Shown: piece by piece, positions 22,801 to 30,546 of the stretch
Layout: each line of letters opens with the position of its first letter
Position numbering within the stretch: the stretch's first letter is position 1
Virus record (IMG/VR): IMGVR_UViG_3300023174_000039
Coordinates: 124,001 to 188,000 of that record
DNA length: 64,000 nt
Direction: 5' to 3' (one strand)
From: a virus
Translations under genes and position numbers: made by a program
The notes under the pieces: generated by a model
Told to the model about the DNA's origin: nothing
Database searches by the model: none
The model's input: the letters and a program-made list of their open reading frames with translations, nothing else

Positions 22801-24226
22801 CAACAGTTTGATCAACATGCGAAATCAAGTTATTGACACTGTGGGGCAAATATCAACAGGACTGCCACTCTGGATGACCAGTAAACAAGACAACGGGCGT
22901 GTGCTTGGGTTCACTCCAGCCTGGGTCATTGCTTATGTCAAGCCCGGTCGCGGCGCACAAGTTGCGTACTATCTAAATCGGCAATTTGGTGTGCAATTGA
23001 ACCGTGTGGACTTCAAAGTTGACCGTTACATACTGGATCGTAGCTTGAGCTTGAACTGGGACACTACCACACAAGACTGGACACCACAGCCAAGTTTGAC
23101 CACCTTTGATCGATTTGACACGTCGGGGTATAAATTTGTTGGTAACGTGACTTTTGCCACAAATTTAGCCTACTCAGATGTAAATGCAAGATCAGTGTCT
23201 TACATCAATGATCTGGGTGGACTTGATGGATACATAAACACTGGCCAACCGGTCAACACTGGCGATACCTTGATATTTGTCAAGCAGGAAAACTACAATG
23301 GGCCACCGGGCAGTAAGTACAGCACCACAGACCAGGCCTGGCAAGATTATGTGGTCACCTATGGTGAAGAAGGGTTTGATCAGGCAGGAACAGAATTTGA
23401 TCAAAGTTACACTGTGAGTGGTGGTGATGTTTTGATATGTACCAGTACCAATGCTGTGACCAATCGTATAACGTATAACAATGTCACTGGAATTCCCAAA
23501 GTGTATGCTGGATTGCCACTAAGATTGTTCACTCCCATTGGCGGACTAAGTGCGGGATTGCATGTGGTATTGACTGCTCCTAACAACAATACATTTACAG
23601 TGGGCAAGGCAACCACGGTAACACAAGTAGAAGTCAGTACAGATTTAATCACAGTGGCTGATGTCACTGGGTTTGCTGTCAATAGTCCAGTGCAATTTTA
23701 TCAGACCACATTTGGTGGCCTAGTTGCGGGTGTTACCTATTACATCTTGTCAATCACAGAAATTGCTGCTGGATATCAAATAACTGTATCGTTAACTCCT
23801 GGCGGAGTCAGAGAAGTTTTGGCCGGTGGAACAGGATCATGTTTGATGTACAGTAACACTGTGCCTGTCACAACTGACACAGGTACCATGGAAGCAGGAA
23901 TATTCAACGAACGAATGGCCATTTATAGAATCAATCGAGACCCGGTATCCAGTGTGATATCATTGACTTTGGTAGATCAAACTCAATCCAATGAATATGT
24001 GCAGGTCAGCCGAGGTGTGCAGTACAGAAACGCTCAATTGTATAGACCAGCCGCGCCTGCAGTTGATTTAACAAGAGTGAGTTGGTTACCGTTGGTCACT
24101 GTGGTAACCAACGAAACAACATTTGACCGAGATAGTATGCAGTTTATTGAACCAGTGGATATGTACAACGCTGGACAAATCAACGATAAATATCTTGTAT
24201 TCCCCAAGAGCAATATTTTGGTATAA
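19880..24226 (+). CDS. giant virion structural protein with Ig-like modules, 1448 aa
   Basis: Repeated modules begin with W-I-T-P-A-G or W-L-T-P-E (TWITPAGSLG near residue 5, AWITPAGEIG near 203, TWLTPEHLG near 555), each followed by a beta-sandwich pattern ending in LPPGI-x-x-(S/G)-x-x-G-x-(I/L)-x-G. That is typical of putative Ig/cadherin-like domains in phage tail and baseplate proteins. Extra inserts repeat TNRFTCTSLNG/TNRITCASTAS. The last 300 residues (DRYILDRSLSLNWD, TFDRDSMQFIEP) are a conserved end seen in T4-like cyanophage-type structural proteins. Likely a long tail-fibre or baseplate protein. Confidence 0.82.
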   Translation: MAQPTWITPAGSLGIIPEGVFYQQTLLGSTDSLPNTPTVTAANGVTNRFTCTSLNGIYPRLNVTFAGTTFGGVDEYTRYFVLEVFPLTNEFSIAPTEFTTTPTPLTTATGSMTAVFTQHIYYYLISGSLPPGIQVSDNGTIVGVPQAIASFQGVPLEVSRDVVSKFTLRAYTEKYEAGQYVRDRIRDRTFELTVTGNDPPAWITPAGEIGTYYDGGEVNFQFAYTDTDPADIVAVSLVAGEFPPGISLGAKGLLYGYIEPIVPIDDNSGYDLSPSGTQPYDFVSSYVSRNYQFTLEITDGKSRDLRTFTMFVYARNEMTADTTQITADNTVVTADETTIRAPFLTNALPTNLGSVRSDNYYVHQFIGDDYDTASIAYAINVNQGSGLPPLQNSKTDTGTTNAGLDPKTGFLYGYIPDQGTTQIEYSFNITVYQTESVAVPVLCTATTAGTNRITCASTASLAIPSEWYAPGDPPLYVPIKLSGTGLGGLSTVGETLYYVLYVYSDTEFSVTASATSTTLVMLTTSAGTMTASVVITSQPYPFTLTIVGAIDSEITWLTPEHLGTLVNGETSLLYIEAVNRGGRTLQYRLASGEYNSLPQGLELLPTGEIAGRVTFNTFAVDLGATTFDNKTTNWDSSYTFNVNAYAPDTQQKLYDVASIGIVATGSGYSSASPPTIVFSTPVGASAETAMVGNVTIGYTDAITSVRRVGNVAYVTANNKLAPGDVANVNCSINSFDNSTATVLASSATQFIYANSGPDIASTIATGTVKYGTGITAVEVSNAGAGYTGQATITITEGYGGAGANLQAIMQQTGTRDVVSVFKKFTIKVNREYNAPYQSLYVQAMPPENDRALVASLLSNQNIFIPDYIYRPTDPNFGLSTQVVYQHAFGLAPDALDIYTESLYLNHYWKNLTLGEIKTAVARDANDNIVYEVVYSQIVDNLVNASGQSVAKIEATAYPIVDPADGSSVLNVVYPNSLINMRNQVIDTVGQISTGLPLWMTSKQDNGRVLGFTPAWVIAYVKPGRGAQVAYYLNRQFGVQLNRVDFKVDRYILDRSLSLNWDTTTQDWTPQPSLTTFDRFDTSGYKFVGNVTFATNLAYSDVNARSVSYINDLGGLDGYINTGQPVNTGDTLIFVKQENYNGPPGSKYSTTDQAWQDYVVTYGEEGFDQAGTEFDQSYTVSGGDVLICTSTNAVTNRITYNNVTGIPKVYAGLPLRLFTPIGGLSAGLHVVLTAPNNNTFTVGKATTVTQVEVSTDLITVADVTGFAVNSPVQFYQTTFGGLVAGVTYYILSITEIAAGYQITVSLTPGGVREVLAGGTGSCLMYSNTVPVTTDTGTMEAGIFNERMAIYRINRDPVSSVISLTLVDQTQSNEYVQVSRGVQYRNAQLYRPAAPAVDLTRVSWLPLVTVVTNETTFDRDSMQFIEPVDMYNAGQINDKYLVFPKSNILV

Positions 24227-24239
24227 CAAGGACAACTAA

Positions 24240-25715
24240 ATGACAAGTAGCATCAACCCCAACAACATCGACGGCTCGTATCCAGTCGCTGGACAAGACA
24301 ATAACTCACAAGGTTTTCGAGATAACTTTACGAATACCAAAGTTAACTTTCAGTATGCTGAAGATGAAATCAATGACCTACAAAACAAAGTGGTACTGAA
24401 GGCAGCATTGACTGGTAGTTCACTCAACAATGACATGAATGATGCTCTATTAATTGCTGCCCAAATTCAAGATTTTTCGGCTCTGAGAGTTGGTATATCC
24501 AGCACCAGCGGCAGTATTGCCGTTAATTATGCTTCAGGTCACTACCAAACAATCAGTACAACTGGATCAATTTCGCTGAGTTTTAACAATTTCCCGCCAT
24601 CTGGTCAGTATGGATATGTCAAACTACAAATCAACATTACCAACATAGCGCACACAGTGACTTTACCAGCGGCTGTTACTCTGGGCACATCGGGTTTGCA
24701 AGGATACAGTGCCGGTACAATCACTTTTGGTGCAACTGGAACCTATGAGTTTGCGTTTGGTACTTATAATGCTGGATCAACTATCACAATCTTTGACTTG
24801 AATCGCGCACTAACAAATTTTACTGCGGCTGATCTCACAATTGATGATCTTACTGCATCTGGCAATGTGATTGCCACAGGCAACGTAACTGGAGGCAATA
24901 TTCGCACTGCTGGATCTGTATCTTCAACTGGCAATGTCACCAGTGGTAACGTTAGCACAGTGGGACTGGTCACTGCCACAGGCAATGTGGGCGGCGGCAA
25001 TATCAATTCAGGTGGTACAGTAAGTGCTGTGGGCAATGTAACTGGTGGTAATGTCAACGCATTTGTAAGACCAACTATTGGCACAAGTAGTGTTGCTCCT
25101 GTGGTGTTTACCGCTGGTACCAATATGACCACCCCTGCTGCCGGTGCATTTGAATACGACGGTGTTGTATTTTATGGTTCGCCACAGGCCAATCAACGTG
25201 GCGTGATTGCCGCAGAACAATTCATTGCACTGACAGCAGGCTACACCGGTGCTGACTCAGCAACTGCGCAAAAAGTCTTTAACAGCAGTACCAATGGTGC
25301 AGTGACCTTGGCCGCAAGCACAACCTACTTTATGGAAGGTGTGTATTATATCACACGTGCCGCTGGTACAACCAGTCACACACTCAGCACCTTGTTTGCA
25401 CTGGGTGGTACGCTGACCAGTATTGCTTACACAGCCGATACCACCAGCACAACTGGCAATGCTTTGGGTGCTGTCAGTCGAATCTATGCCACAGGAGCCA
25501 CTGCCACAGTGGTCACTGCGGCCAGCACAAGTGCTACAGAAAACATCACAGTGACCATCCGTGGCATTGTGAGAACCAATTCTGCTGGTACATTTACTCC
25601 ACAAATTCAGTATTCGGCTGCACCTGGCGGTGCACCAACTGTTTTGGCCAACAGTTTCTTCAAACTCACCCCAATTGGCAACAACACAGTGGCCACTGTG
25701 GGCAATTGGAGTTAA
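24240..25715 (+). CDS. tail-fibre protein with ATGN repeats, 491 aa
   Basis: N-terminal INPNNIDGSYPVAGQDNNSQ and FRDNFTNTKVNFQYAEDEIN form a fibre attachment module; residues 205-272 contain four to five ATGN-V-TGGN units like those of the 15516 fibre. The C-terminal 210 residues differ completely (ANQRGVIAAEQFIALTAGY; TTYFMEGVYYITRAAGTTSH) and probably form the receptor-binding head. The shared repeat with a unique tip suggests modular exchange. ATG 24240 has AAGGA upstream. Confidence 0.82.
   Translation: MTSSINPNNIDGSYPVAGQDNNSQGFRDNFTNTKVNFQYAEDEINDLQNKVVLKAALTGSSLNNDMNDALLIAAQIQDFSALRVGISSTSGSIAVNYASGHYQTISTTGSISLSFNNFPPSGQYGYVKLQINITNIAHTVTLPAAVTLGTSGLQGYSAGTITFGATGTYEFAFGTYNAGSTITIFDLNRALTNFTAADLTIDDLTASGNVIATGNVTGGNIRTAGSVSSTGNVTSGNVSTVGLVTATGNVGGGNINSGGTVSAVGNVTGGNVNAFVRPTIGTSSVAPVVFTAGTNMTTPAAGAFEYDGVVFYGSPQANQRGVIAAEQFIALTAGYTGADSATAQKVFNSSTNGAVTLAASTTYFMEGVYYITRAAGTTSHTLSTLFALGGTLTSIAYTADTTSTTGNALGAVSRIYATGATATVVTAASTSATENITVTIRGIVRTNSAGTFTPQIQYSAAPGGAPTVLANSFFKLTPIGNNTVATVGNWS
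24845..25060 (+). repeat. coding repeat, ATGN(I/V)TGGN type
   Basis: Four to five repeat units inside the fibre gene 24240-25715, homologous at protein level to the array at 15945-18000. Confidence 0.75.
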
Positions 25716-25724
25716 CCAAACAAT

Positions 25725-25753
25725 TTGACTTTGCTGACTAACTGTATTATAAT
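25725..25753 (+). promoter_or_regulatory. sigma70-type promoter producing a leaderless mRNA
   Basis: TTGACT 25725-25730, 17-bp spacer, TATAAT 25748-25753. ATG 25760 begins 7 nt after the -10 box with no ribosome-binding site. Confidence 0.85.
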
Positions 25754-25759
25754 TACAGT

Positions 25760-25990
25760 ATGGAGCATCCACTAATAGGCAATATTGATCATCTCACTGA
25801 GGACCAACTCAGTGAGAAAATCAACGAGCTAAACAGAAAATTAAACATGGCGGTGCGTTCGGGTAACGGACACATGTGTAATCAACTGCGCATGGCCTTA
25901 GAGTCATTTCAAAGCAAATATCAACAAAAACTTCAAGAGGCCCGTAAAGGCCAATCCACAAACTTTGACGACAAGATCGACATTAAATGA
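25760..25990 (+). CDS. small helical phage protein, 76 aa, leaderless
   Basis: Predicted leaderless. All-helical charged sequence (LTEDQLSEKINELNRKLNMA ... QLRMALESFQSKYQQKLQE) like small conserved proteins of T4-like cyanophage-type viruses. It heads an operon (25760-27097) through ATGA overlaps. Function unknown. Confidence 0.72.
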   Translation: MEHPLIGNIDHLTEDQLSEKINELNRKLNMAVRSGNGHMCNQLRMALESFQSKYQQKLQEARKGQSTNFDDKIDIK

Positions 25991-26598
25991 ACGTTAGACT
26001 ACAATACGACCTAGAGTTTCTGGGCGGCATATATTTTGAAGATCAACTGCAGATGAATCAGTACTCAGTGAGTTTGAGTTTTGTAACAGGAACAGCTGAT
26101 CCTGCAGACACAAACATAGCCATGGATCGAGTAAAAGCATTTGTGTTTGGAGAGCTAGAACATTCGGTGTTTATGAATGGTGCTCAAAGAGAACGAGCAG
26201 AGCTCATGCACATGATGGGTATCAATGTTACCACCCTGCCCGAAGAACCAGTAGACCAGATCATTGGTATGATGTTATACTACAAACTCAATGCTGTGAT
26301 GGAGGGTCGTATGATTGTGCGCAGTCTAGATATCAGTTCCACACTGGGCGATTCAGTTTGGTATCAACACGATGATGAAGACTCCGCAGGACCGTTTGCT
26401 CAAGATGGATGGTGGCACGATTCCACAGTAAAACACAACACAGTGGACTTTGCAGAAGCAGATGAACATGTGCTAAAGGTCGAACCCAATGTCTGGGCAG
26501 ACTATGGATTGTTATGGCCCAATGAGCAACCATTAACAGCCAAAACAGAAGCAGGCAACACAGTGGTATTTGGAAACTTCCCAAAAAATGAAAACTGA
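25987..26598 (+). CDS. hypothetical protein, 203 aa
   Basis: ATGA overlap with the previous gene. N-terminal half (RVKAFVFGELEHSVFMNGAQ) looks alpha/beta; the rest is acidic with many Trp and His. Conserved-looking in T4-like phages by overall style but no function recognised. Overlaps the next gene by 11 nt. Confidence 0.65.
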   Translation: MNVRLQYDLEFLGGIYFEDQLQMNQYSVSLSFVTGTADPADTNIAMDRVKAFVFGELEHSVFMNGAQRERAELMHMMGINVTTLPEEPVDQIIGMMLYYKLNAVMEGRMIVRSLDISSTLGDSVWYQHDDEDSAGPFAQDGWWHDSTVKHNTVDFAEADEHVLKVEPNVWADYGLLWPNEQPLTAKTEAGNTVVFGNFPKNEN

Positions 26599-27097
26599 CG
26601 CAGTAGGACAAATTGTACTAGATGAAACAGACTTGATCAACATGATCATGACTGGTCGCGATCTAGAAAGTATTAGCAATGCCTTGGTAGATGGTACTGT
26701 AGACTTGGAAGCAGCCGCCTATTGGCTCGAGCATGTGCCAGCATTTACCTACTGGACTGAGCCACCAACTCAGGAAGTATTTGATACAGTGCAACGACAG
26801 AACTGGCACATGCCTGATCGGTACAAGCAGTTGGACATTGCAGAATATGTGCTGAATCTTTGTACCACAGACGCAGAACTACAACGCTGTGGGCACGAAC
26901 TCATGCTGTATCAAGAACGTGGCTTGTTTAATTTACTGCGTTTCTTGACATATCTGGTAGACATCATGCGTGAGAATCGTGTGATCTGGGGTGTGGGGCG
27001 TGGGTCCAGCGTCAGCAGTTATGTGTTGTATAAATTGGGTATTCATAGAATTGATTCGATGTTCTATGATTTAGACGTAGAAGAGTTTTTACGTTAA
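26588..27097 (+). CDS. DNA polymerase III alpha-like fragment, 169 aa
   Basis: The last 45 residues (NRVIWGVGRGSSVSSYVLYK, LGIHRIDSMFYDLDVEEFL) match the start of the DnaE palm ([27 protein letters not shown]-x-LLFERFL). The protein ends just before the P-D-x-D-x-D catalytic acids would follow, so it cannot be an active polymerase. The preceding 120 residues have no PHP motif. Similar stand-alone fragments occur in T4-like viruses. Possible roles are binding the host clamp or DnaQ, or decoying the replisome. Start 26588 chosen over ATG 26570. Confidence 0.7.
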   Translation: MKTDAVGQIVLDETDLINMIMTGRDLESISNALVDGTVDLEAAAYWLEHVPAFTYWTEPPTQEVFDTVQRQNWHMPDRYKQLDIAEYVLNLCTTDAELQRCGHELMLYQERGLFNLLRFLTYLVDIMRENRVIWGVGRGSSVSSYVLYKLGIHRIDSMFYDLDVEEFLR

Positions 27098-27100
27098 ATA
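27095..27100 (+). promoter_or_regulatory. T4-late-type TAAATA element, long gap
   Basis: TTAAATATT overlaps the upstream TAA stop and lies 19 nt before ATG 27120, with TAGGAG between. Confidence 0.65.
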
Positions 27101-27119
27101 TTGTTTTAGGAGAACTACA

Positions 27120-27320
27120 ATGACAAGCAAAGTATATAAATCTGCACAAGGTAAAACAGTTGACATGGGTCGTTTACAATTGCAAAACGAAAATGTTCGT
27201 GCTGTGGGCAATATGAAAGTCAACGCACGTGGCGACATGGTAGATGACATGAATCGAGTTATCAGCACCAAAGCAGAGCAAGTGAACAAGCAGTACACCA
27301 CACAAACCACAAAGAAATAA
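27120..27320 (+). CDS. small conserved phage protein, 66 aa
   Basis: TAGGAG site before ATG 27120. Basic, polar sequence (YKSAQGKTVDMGRLQLQNEN, RAVGNMKVNARGDMVDD) recurring in T4-like viruses as a small conserved protein of unknown role. The next start lies 1 nt after its stop. Confidence 0.72.
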   Translation: MTSKVYKSAQGKTVDMGRLQLQNENVRAVGNMKVNARGDMVDDMNRVISTKAEQVNKQYTTQTTKK

Positions 27321-27321
27321 C

Positions 27322-27726
27322 ATGACGGCCAAAGCAGCATTTGAACCACACCGAATTGATCGCGAACAACTAAAGCCCTTACGGGACGCTGTGATTGTAA
27401 GCGACATGAATTTTAAAGAACGTATCAGCCGTGGTGGACTTATCCTGCCCACTGACAATGGCAAGAGTTCTGGCATTCGTCCACGCTGGGGGCAAGTGTA
27501 TGCAGTAGGACCTGATCAAAAAGATATCCGAGTGGGCACATGGATCTGTGTAGAACACGGTCGCTGGACACGTGGCATTGATATTGAAGACGAAAACGGT
27601 CGACAAACACTGCGCAGAGTTGACCCCAAAGATGTTATGATGGAATCAGACGATGAGCCACAGGACACAACCTTTTCAGATGCTATCCATGTGGAAGCCA
27701 AACCCGACTGGATGCAACACAATTGA
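27322..27726 (+). CDS. GroES-type co-chaperonin (T4 gp31-like), 134 aa
   Basis: The opening PLRDAVIVSDMNFKERISRG with GLILPTDNGKS matches the GroES core strand and mobile loop. Later VYAVGPDQKDIRVGTWICVE corresponds to the G-x-G ... V-G-D-x-V segment. The hydrophobic triplet in the loop (LIL) would contact GroEL. T4 gp31 replaces GroES so that GroEL can fold the large capsid protein; the same role is likely here. The C-terminal 35 residues are an acidic extension. DnaJ (48162) and a ClpA-like ATPase (49012) are further phage chaperones. Confidence 0.8.
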   Translation: MTAKAAFEPHRIDREQLKPLRDAVIVSDMNFKERISRGGLILPTDNGKSSGIRPRWGQVYAVGPDQKDIRVGTWICVEHGRWTRGIDIEDENGRQTLRRVDPKDVMMESDDEPQDTTFSDAIHVEAKPDWMQHN

Positions 27727-27980
27727 TACGCAATTGGAATGCTGGTGAAATCATCAGCGAAATACAAAAAATTTATTTTGCCACAACAGACCCCAGGATG
27801 GACGGTTATACCACTTGGGCTTGCAAACAAGACCTGTATCGTGTACAATTTGCACTAGAGCGTATGTTAAAGAATTGCCCAACCTATTCGCTGGAAAATG
27901 AATGGCTAGAAGAGCAACGATTAGAACGCGAGAAACAACAAGTCTGGAGAACACTTAATGATAAAAAAGGATTGGAATAA
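27723..27980 (+). CDS. hypothetical protein, 85 aa, TTG start
   Basis: No ATG at the start; TTG 27723 forms a TTGA overlap with the co-chaperonin stop, the same geometry as the ATGA couplings. Helical, charged product (AGEIISEIQKIYFATTDPRM ... WLEEQRLEREKQQVWRTLND). No known family. Ends in a TAATG overlap. Confidence 0.62.
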   Translation: MIRNWNAGEIISEIQKIYFATTDPRMDGYTTWACKQDLYRVQFALERMLKNCPTYSLENEWLEEQRLEREKQQVWRTLNDKKGLE

Positions 27981-28171
27981 TGAGTAAAGGTTCAAGACCC
28001 CGACCATCAATTGTCAGTCAAGAAGAATTGGCAGCTAGACACGCAGAGATCTTTGGCACAAAAGAGCCAAAGCCTCGCTATGTTCCGCCACCATTGCCAG
28101 AGGACATGCAAAACATCGAGTCGTCACATGCACGACAATTGGGCAAGAACATTCCACAAGGAAGAACATGA
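27980..28171 (+). CDS. small disordered phage protein, 63 aa
   Basis: TAATG-coupled. Pro- and charge-rich (SKGSRPRPSIVSQEELAARH, KEPKPRYVPPPLPEDM). MSKGSRPRP starts are common among small phage proteins. Its last codons overlap the clamp-loader start by 4 nt, suggesting co-expression. Confidence 0.68.
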   Translation: MSKGSRPRPSIVSQEELAARHAEIFGTKEPKPRYVPPPLPEDMQNIESSHARQLGKNIPQGRT

Positions 28172-29091
28172 AAGAGTTATGGGTAGAGCAGTATCGGCCA
28201 AAAACAGTAGACGGCTATGTGTTTGTGGATGACGCACAACGTGATCAAGTACAGCAATGGATTCAGGACGGATCAATTCCGCACTTGATGCTGTCAGGAT
28301 CTGCAGGTACAGGTAAAACAACCTTGGCCAAACTGTTGATTAATGAACTGGGTGTGGATGAATATGATGTGATGTGGGCCAATGGTTCCAAGGAAGCTCG
28401 CAAGATTGAATGGGTCGACAAGCTGATTGGCTTTTGTCAAACCATGCCATTTGGCCGGTTCAAGGTTGTGCTCATAGACGAAGCAGACTACATGAACAAG
28501 GATTCGGTACAGCCTGCCTTGCGTAACTTGATGGAAGACTATTCGCAGACTGTGCGCTTTATTCTTACTTGTAACTACCCACACAAGATCATTGCACCCA
28601 TCCACAGTCGTTGTCAAGGCTTTCACATTGTCAAAACAGATCACGTGGAGTTCACTGCTAGAGTTGCCACTGTGTTGCTGGAAGAGAGCGTGGCATTTGA
28701 CATGGATGTGTTGGACAGTTATGTCAAGGCCACATACCCAGATCTACGCAAGTGTTTGAATCTTGTGCAACTGAACAGTCAAGGTGGTGAACTCAAACAA
28801 CCCAGTGCCACAGACAAGAGTGCTAGAGACTGGCGATTGGAATGTGTGGACTTGTTCAAGCGTGGCAAAATACGTGATGCACGAGCAGTACTGTGCCAAA
28901 ACTCATCACCAGAAGAAGCGGAAGATGTGTTCCGTTGGATGTACGACAACTTGGACTTGTGGGGCGACACACCTGAACGCCAGGATCAAGCAATTGTGAT
29001 CATTCGCAATGGCCTGGTCAATCACAATGCAGTGGCAGATGTAGAGATCAACTTGAGTGCAACCCTAATTGAATTGGCAGGAATACAATGA
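28168..29091 (+). CDS. 44: sliding-clamp loader large subunit (T4 gp44-like AAA+ ATPase), 307 aa
   Basis: Walker A GSAGTGKT (residues 44-51), Walker B VVLIDEAD, sensor/SRC region PIHSRCQGF and the N-terminal WVEQYRPKTVDGYV characterise RFC/gp44-type clamp loaders. It would assemble with a gp62-type subunit, not seen in this window, to place a gp45-type clamp on DNA for the phage polymerase. Length is near T4 gp44 (319). ATGA overlaps on both sides place it in one transcription unit with the neighbouring small genes. Confidence 0.93.
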   Translation: MKELWVEQYRPKTVDGYVFVDDAQRDQVQQWIQDGSIPHLMLSGSAGTGKTTLAKLLINELGVDEYDVMWANGSKEARKIEWVDKLIGFCQTMPFGRFKVVLIDEADYMNKDSVQPALRNLMEDYSQTVRFILTCNYPHKIIAPIHSRCQGFHIVKTDHVEFTARVATVLLEESVAFDMDVLDSYVKATYPDLRKCLNLVQLNSQGGELKQPSATDKSARDWRLECVDLFKRGKIRDARAVLCQNSSPEEAEDVFRWMYDNLDLWGDTPERQDQAIVIIRNGLVNHNAVADVEINLSATLIELAGIQ

Positions 29092-29405
29092 GATATCTCA
29101 CAATGACTTATGTTACTCGTGCCAACGGCAAAGTGGACGAAGTAATGGCCGTGGCCCGAAATATCAAAAAGGCAGACCTCCAGACCTGCAATGTAATACT
29201 TGACTTTCGACGGCTAGAAGTAGTAAAATGCACAATGAATGGTACTATTGTTCCCCGTGATTGGGATCGAGTGGTAGGATACTATCATCAACACTACGCA
29301 AGCACTATCGAACGCTTGTTCAACGAAAACGGATACGAAATTGTCAAACCTGAAGAACCCAAACCCGCTGTTGAGTCAGCAAGTGATCCTAGTACCCCAG
29401 TTTAA
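29088..29405 (+). CDS. conserved phage protein, 105 aa
   Basis: ATGA-coupled to the clamp loader. Core sequence VTRANGKVDEVMAVARNIKK, ADLQTCNVILDFRRLEVVKC, VPRDWDRVVGYYHQHY recurs beside clamp-loader genes in T4-like cyanophage-type viruses; in T4 this slot holds gp62, but I see no clear gp62 similarity. The C-terminal 25 residues are Pro/Glu-rich. Confidence 0.68.
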   Translation: MRYLTMTYVTRANGKVDEVMAVARNIKKADLQTCNVILDFRRLEVVKCTMNGTIVPRDWDRVVGYYHQHYASTIERLFNENGYEIVKPEEPKPAVESASDPSTPV

Positions 29406-29415
29406 TAGAACCTTG

Positions 29416-29423
29416 TATAAATA
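29416..29423 (+). promoter_or_regulatory. perfect T4 late-promoter sequence TATAAATA
   Basis: Full 8-bp TATAAATA ending 5 nt before ATG 29429 of the homing endonuclease, with no Shine-Dalgarno between. Confidence 0.75.
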
Positions 29424-29428
29424 CTTGC

Positions 29429-29953
29429 ATGAAGCAAGTATTACATAAACATCACATTATACCAAGGCATGCCGGCGGGACTGATGATCCTACTAATCTT
29501 GTTAATTTAACCATTGAAGAACATGCTAACGCTCATCGCCTGTTATACAAACATTATAATAGACAAGAAGATTATCTGGCTTGGAAAGGATTAGCAGGCT
29601 TGATAGGTAAGGACGAGATGCTACATGCAAAATGCTCTCTTAATTCATCCCGTCCTGGTTCGTTGAACACTTTTTATGGTATGAAACATTCTGAAGAAAC
29701 AAAAAGAAAAATATCCGAAAAGCGTCAAGGGCACTCGGACAACAAAGGTATTCCAAAATCTGAAGAGCATAAAAAGAAAATAAGTGAGCGTCGAAAAAGT
29801 GAAGCAAAGAATTATACTTTTGAACACATAGACGGATCTGTGTTTGTTGGCTCTTGTAAAGAGTTAGCAAGTATAACAAAATCGCACCCAGCCGAACCGT
29901 GGAAATTAGTAGCAGGGCAATATAAAACACACAAAGGATGGAAAGTCAAATGA
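29429..29953 (+). CDS. free-standing HNH homing endonuclease with NUMOD3 repeats, 174 aa
   Basis: N-terminal HHIIPRHAGGTDDPTNLVNL followed by TIEEHANAH is a complete HNH nuclease core. Residues 82-120 contain two NUMOD3-type DNA-binding repeats (GMKHSEETKRKISEK, GIPKSEEHKKKISER). The gene is more AT- and Lys-rich than its neighbours and sits between conserved genes, typical of a mobile homing gene. It would cut phage lacking the insertion. Its own T4-late-type promoter would delay expression. Confidence 0.9.
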   Translation: MKQVLHKHHIIPRHAGGTDDPTNLVNLTIEEHANAHRLLYKHYNRQEDYLAWKGLAGLIGKDEMLHAKCSLNSSRPGSLNTFYGMKHSEETKRKISEKRQGHSDNKGIPKSEEHKKKISERRKSEAKNYTFEHIDGSVFVGSCKELASITKSHPAEPWKLVAGQYKTHKGWKVK

Positions 29954-30546
29954 AAGACAATGTAATTTTAGCGGATTGTGACGGTGTGCTGGTTAACTGG
30001 GAGTACGCATTTAGCATCTGGATGGAAACACACGGGTTTGTAAAACAACCTGGCAGTGAGTTTGAGTATGACATTGGTCGTCGCTACAACATAGACCATG
30101 CCCAAGGTCGCAAACTGATCAAGATCTTCAACGAGTCGGCCGCAATTGGTTTCTTGCCGCCCCTGCGTGATGCCATGTTCTGGGTCAAACGACTGCACGA
30201 AGAACATGGCTATGTGTTTCACTGTATCACCAGCTTGAGCTTGGACCCGTCAGCAGGCAAACTGCGCGAAATGAACCTGAACAAATTGTTTGGTCCTACA
30301 GCATTTGAACGAGTTGTTTGTTTGGATACTGGTGCAGACAAACATGATGCACTTGCTGAATATCGTGACTCAGGTTGCTGGTGGGTAGAAGACAAGCCGG
30401 AAAATGCCGAGGTAGGATTGAAACTTGGGCTCAAAGCTGTGCTGGTAGAACACGGACACAACATGTCATGTGAAAACACAAAAATTCCAGTGGCCAAAAA
30501 CTGGAAAGAAATATATCACCTTATAACCGGTACTGAGTTCAACTGA
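29950..30546 (+). CDS. HAD-superfamily hydrolase, possible 5'(3')-deoxyribonucleotidase, 198 aa
   Basis: Motif I DCDGVLVNW (Asp nucleophile) near residue 10, a motif II-like ITSLSLD region near 95 and the acidic motif III-like VEDKPENAEVG near 145 define a HAD phosphatase. Spacing and the cap (AFSIWMETHG ... DIGRRYNID) resemble NT5C-type deoxyribonucleotidases or phage 5'-nucleotidases. The substrate cannot be proven. ATG 29950 overlaps the HNH stop (ATGA); ATG 29938 is an alternative. Confidence 0.78.
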   Translation: MKDNVILADCDGVLVNWEYAFSIWMETHGFVKQPGSEFEYDIGRRYNIDHAQGRKLIKIFNESAAIGFLPPLRDAMFWVKRLHEEHGYVFHCITSLSLDPSAGKLREMNLNKLFGPTAFERVVCLDTGADKHDALAEYRDSGCWWVEDKPENAEVGLKLGLKAVLVEHGHNMSCENTKIPVAKNWKEIYHLITGTEFN

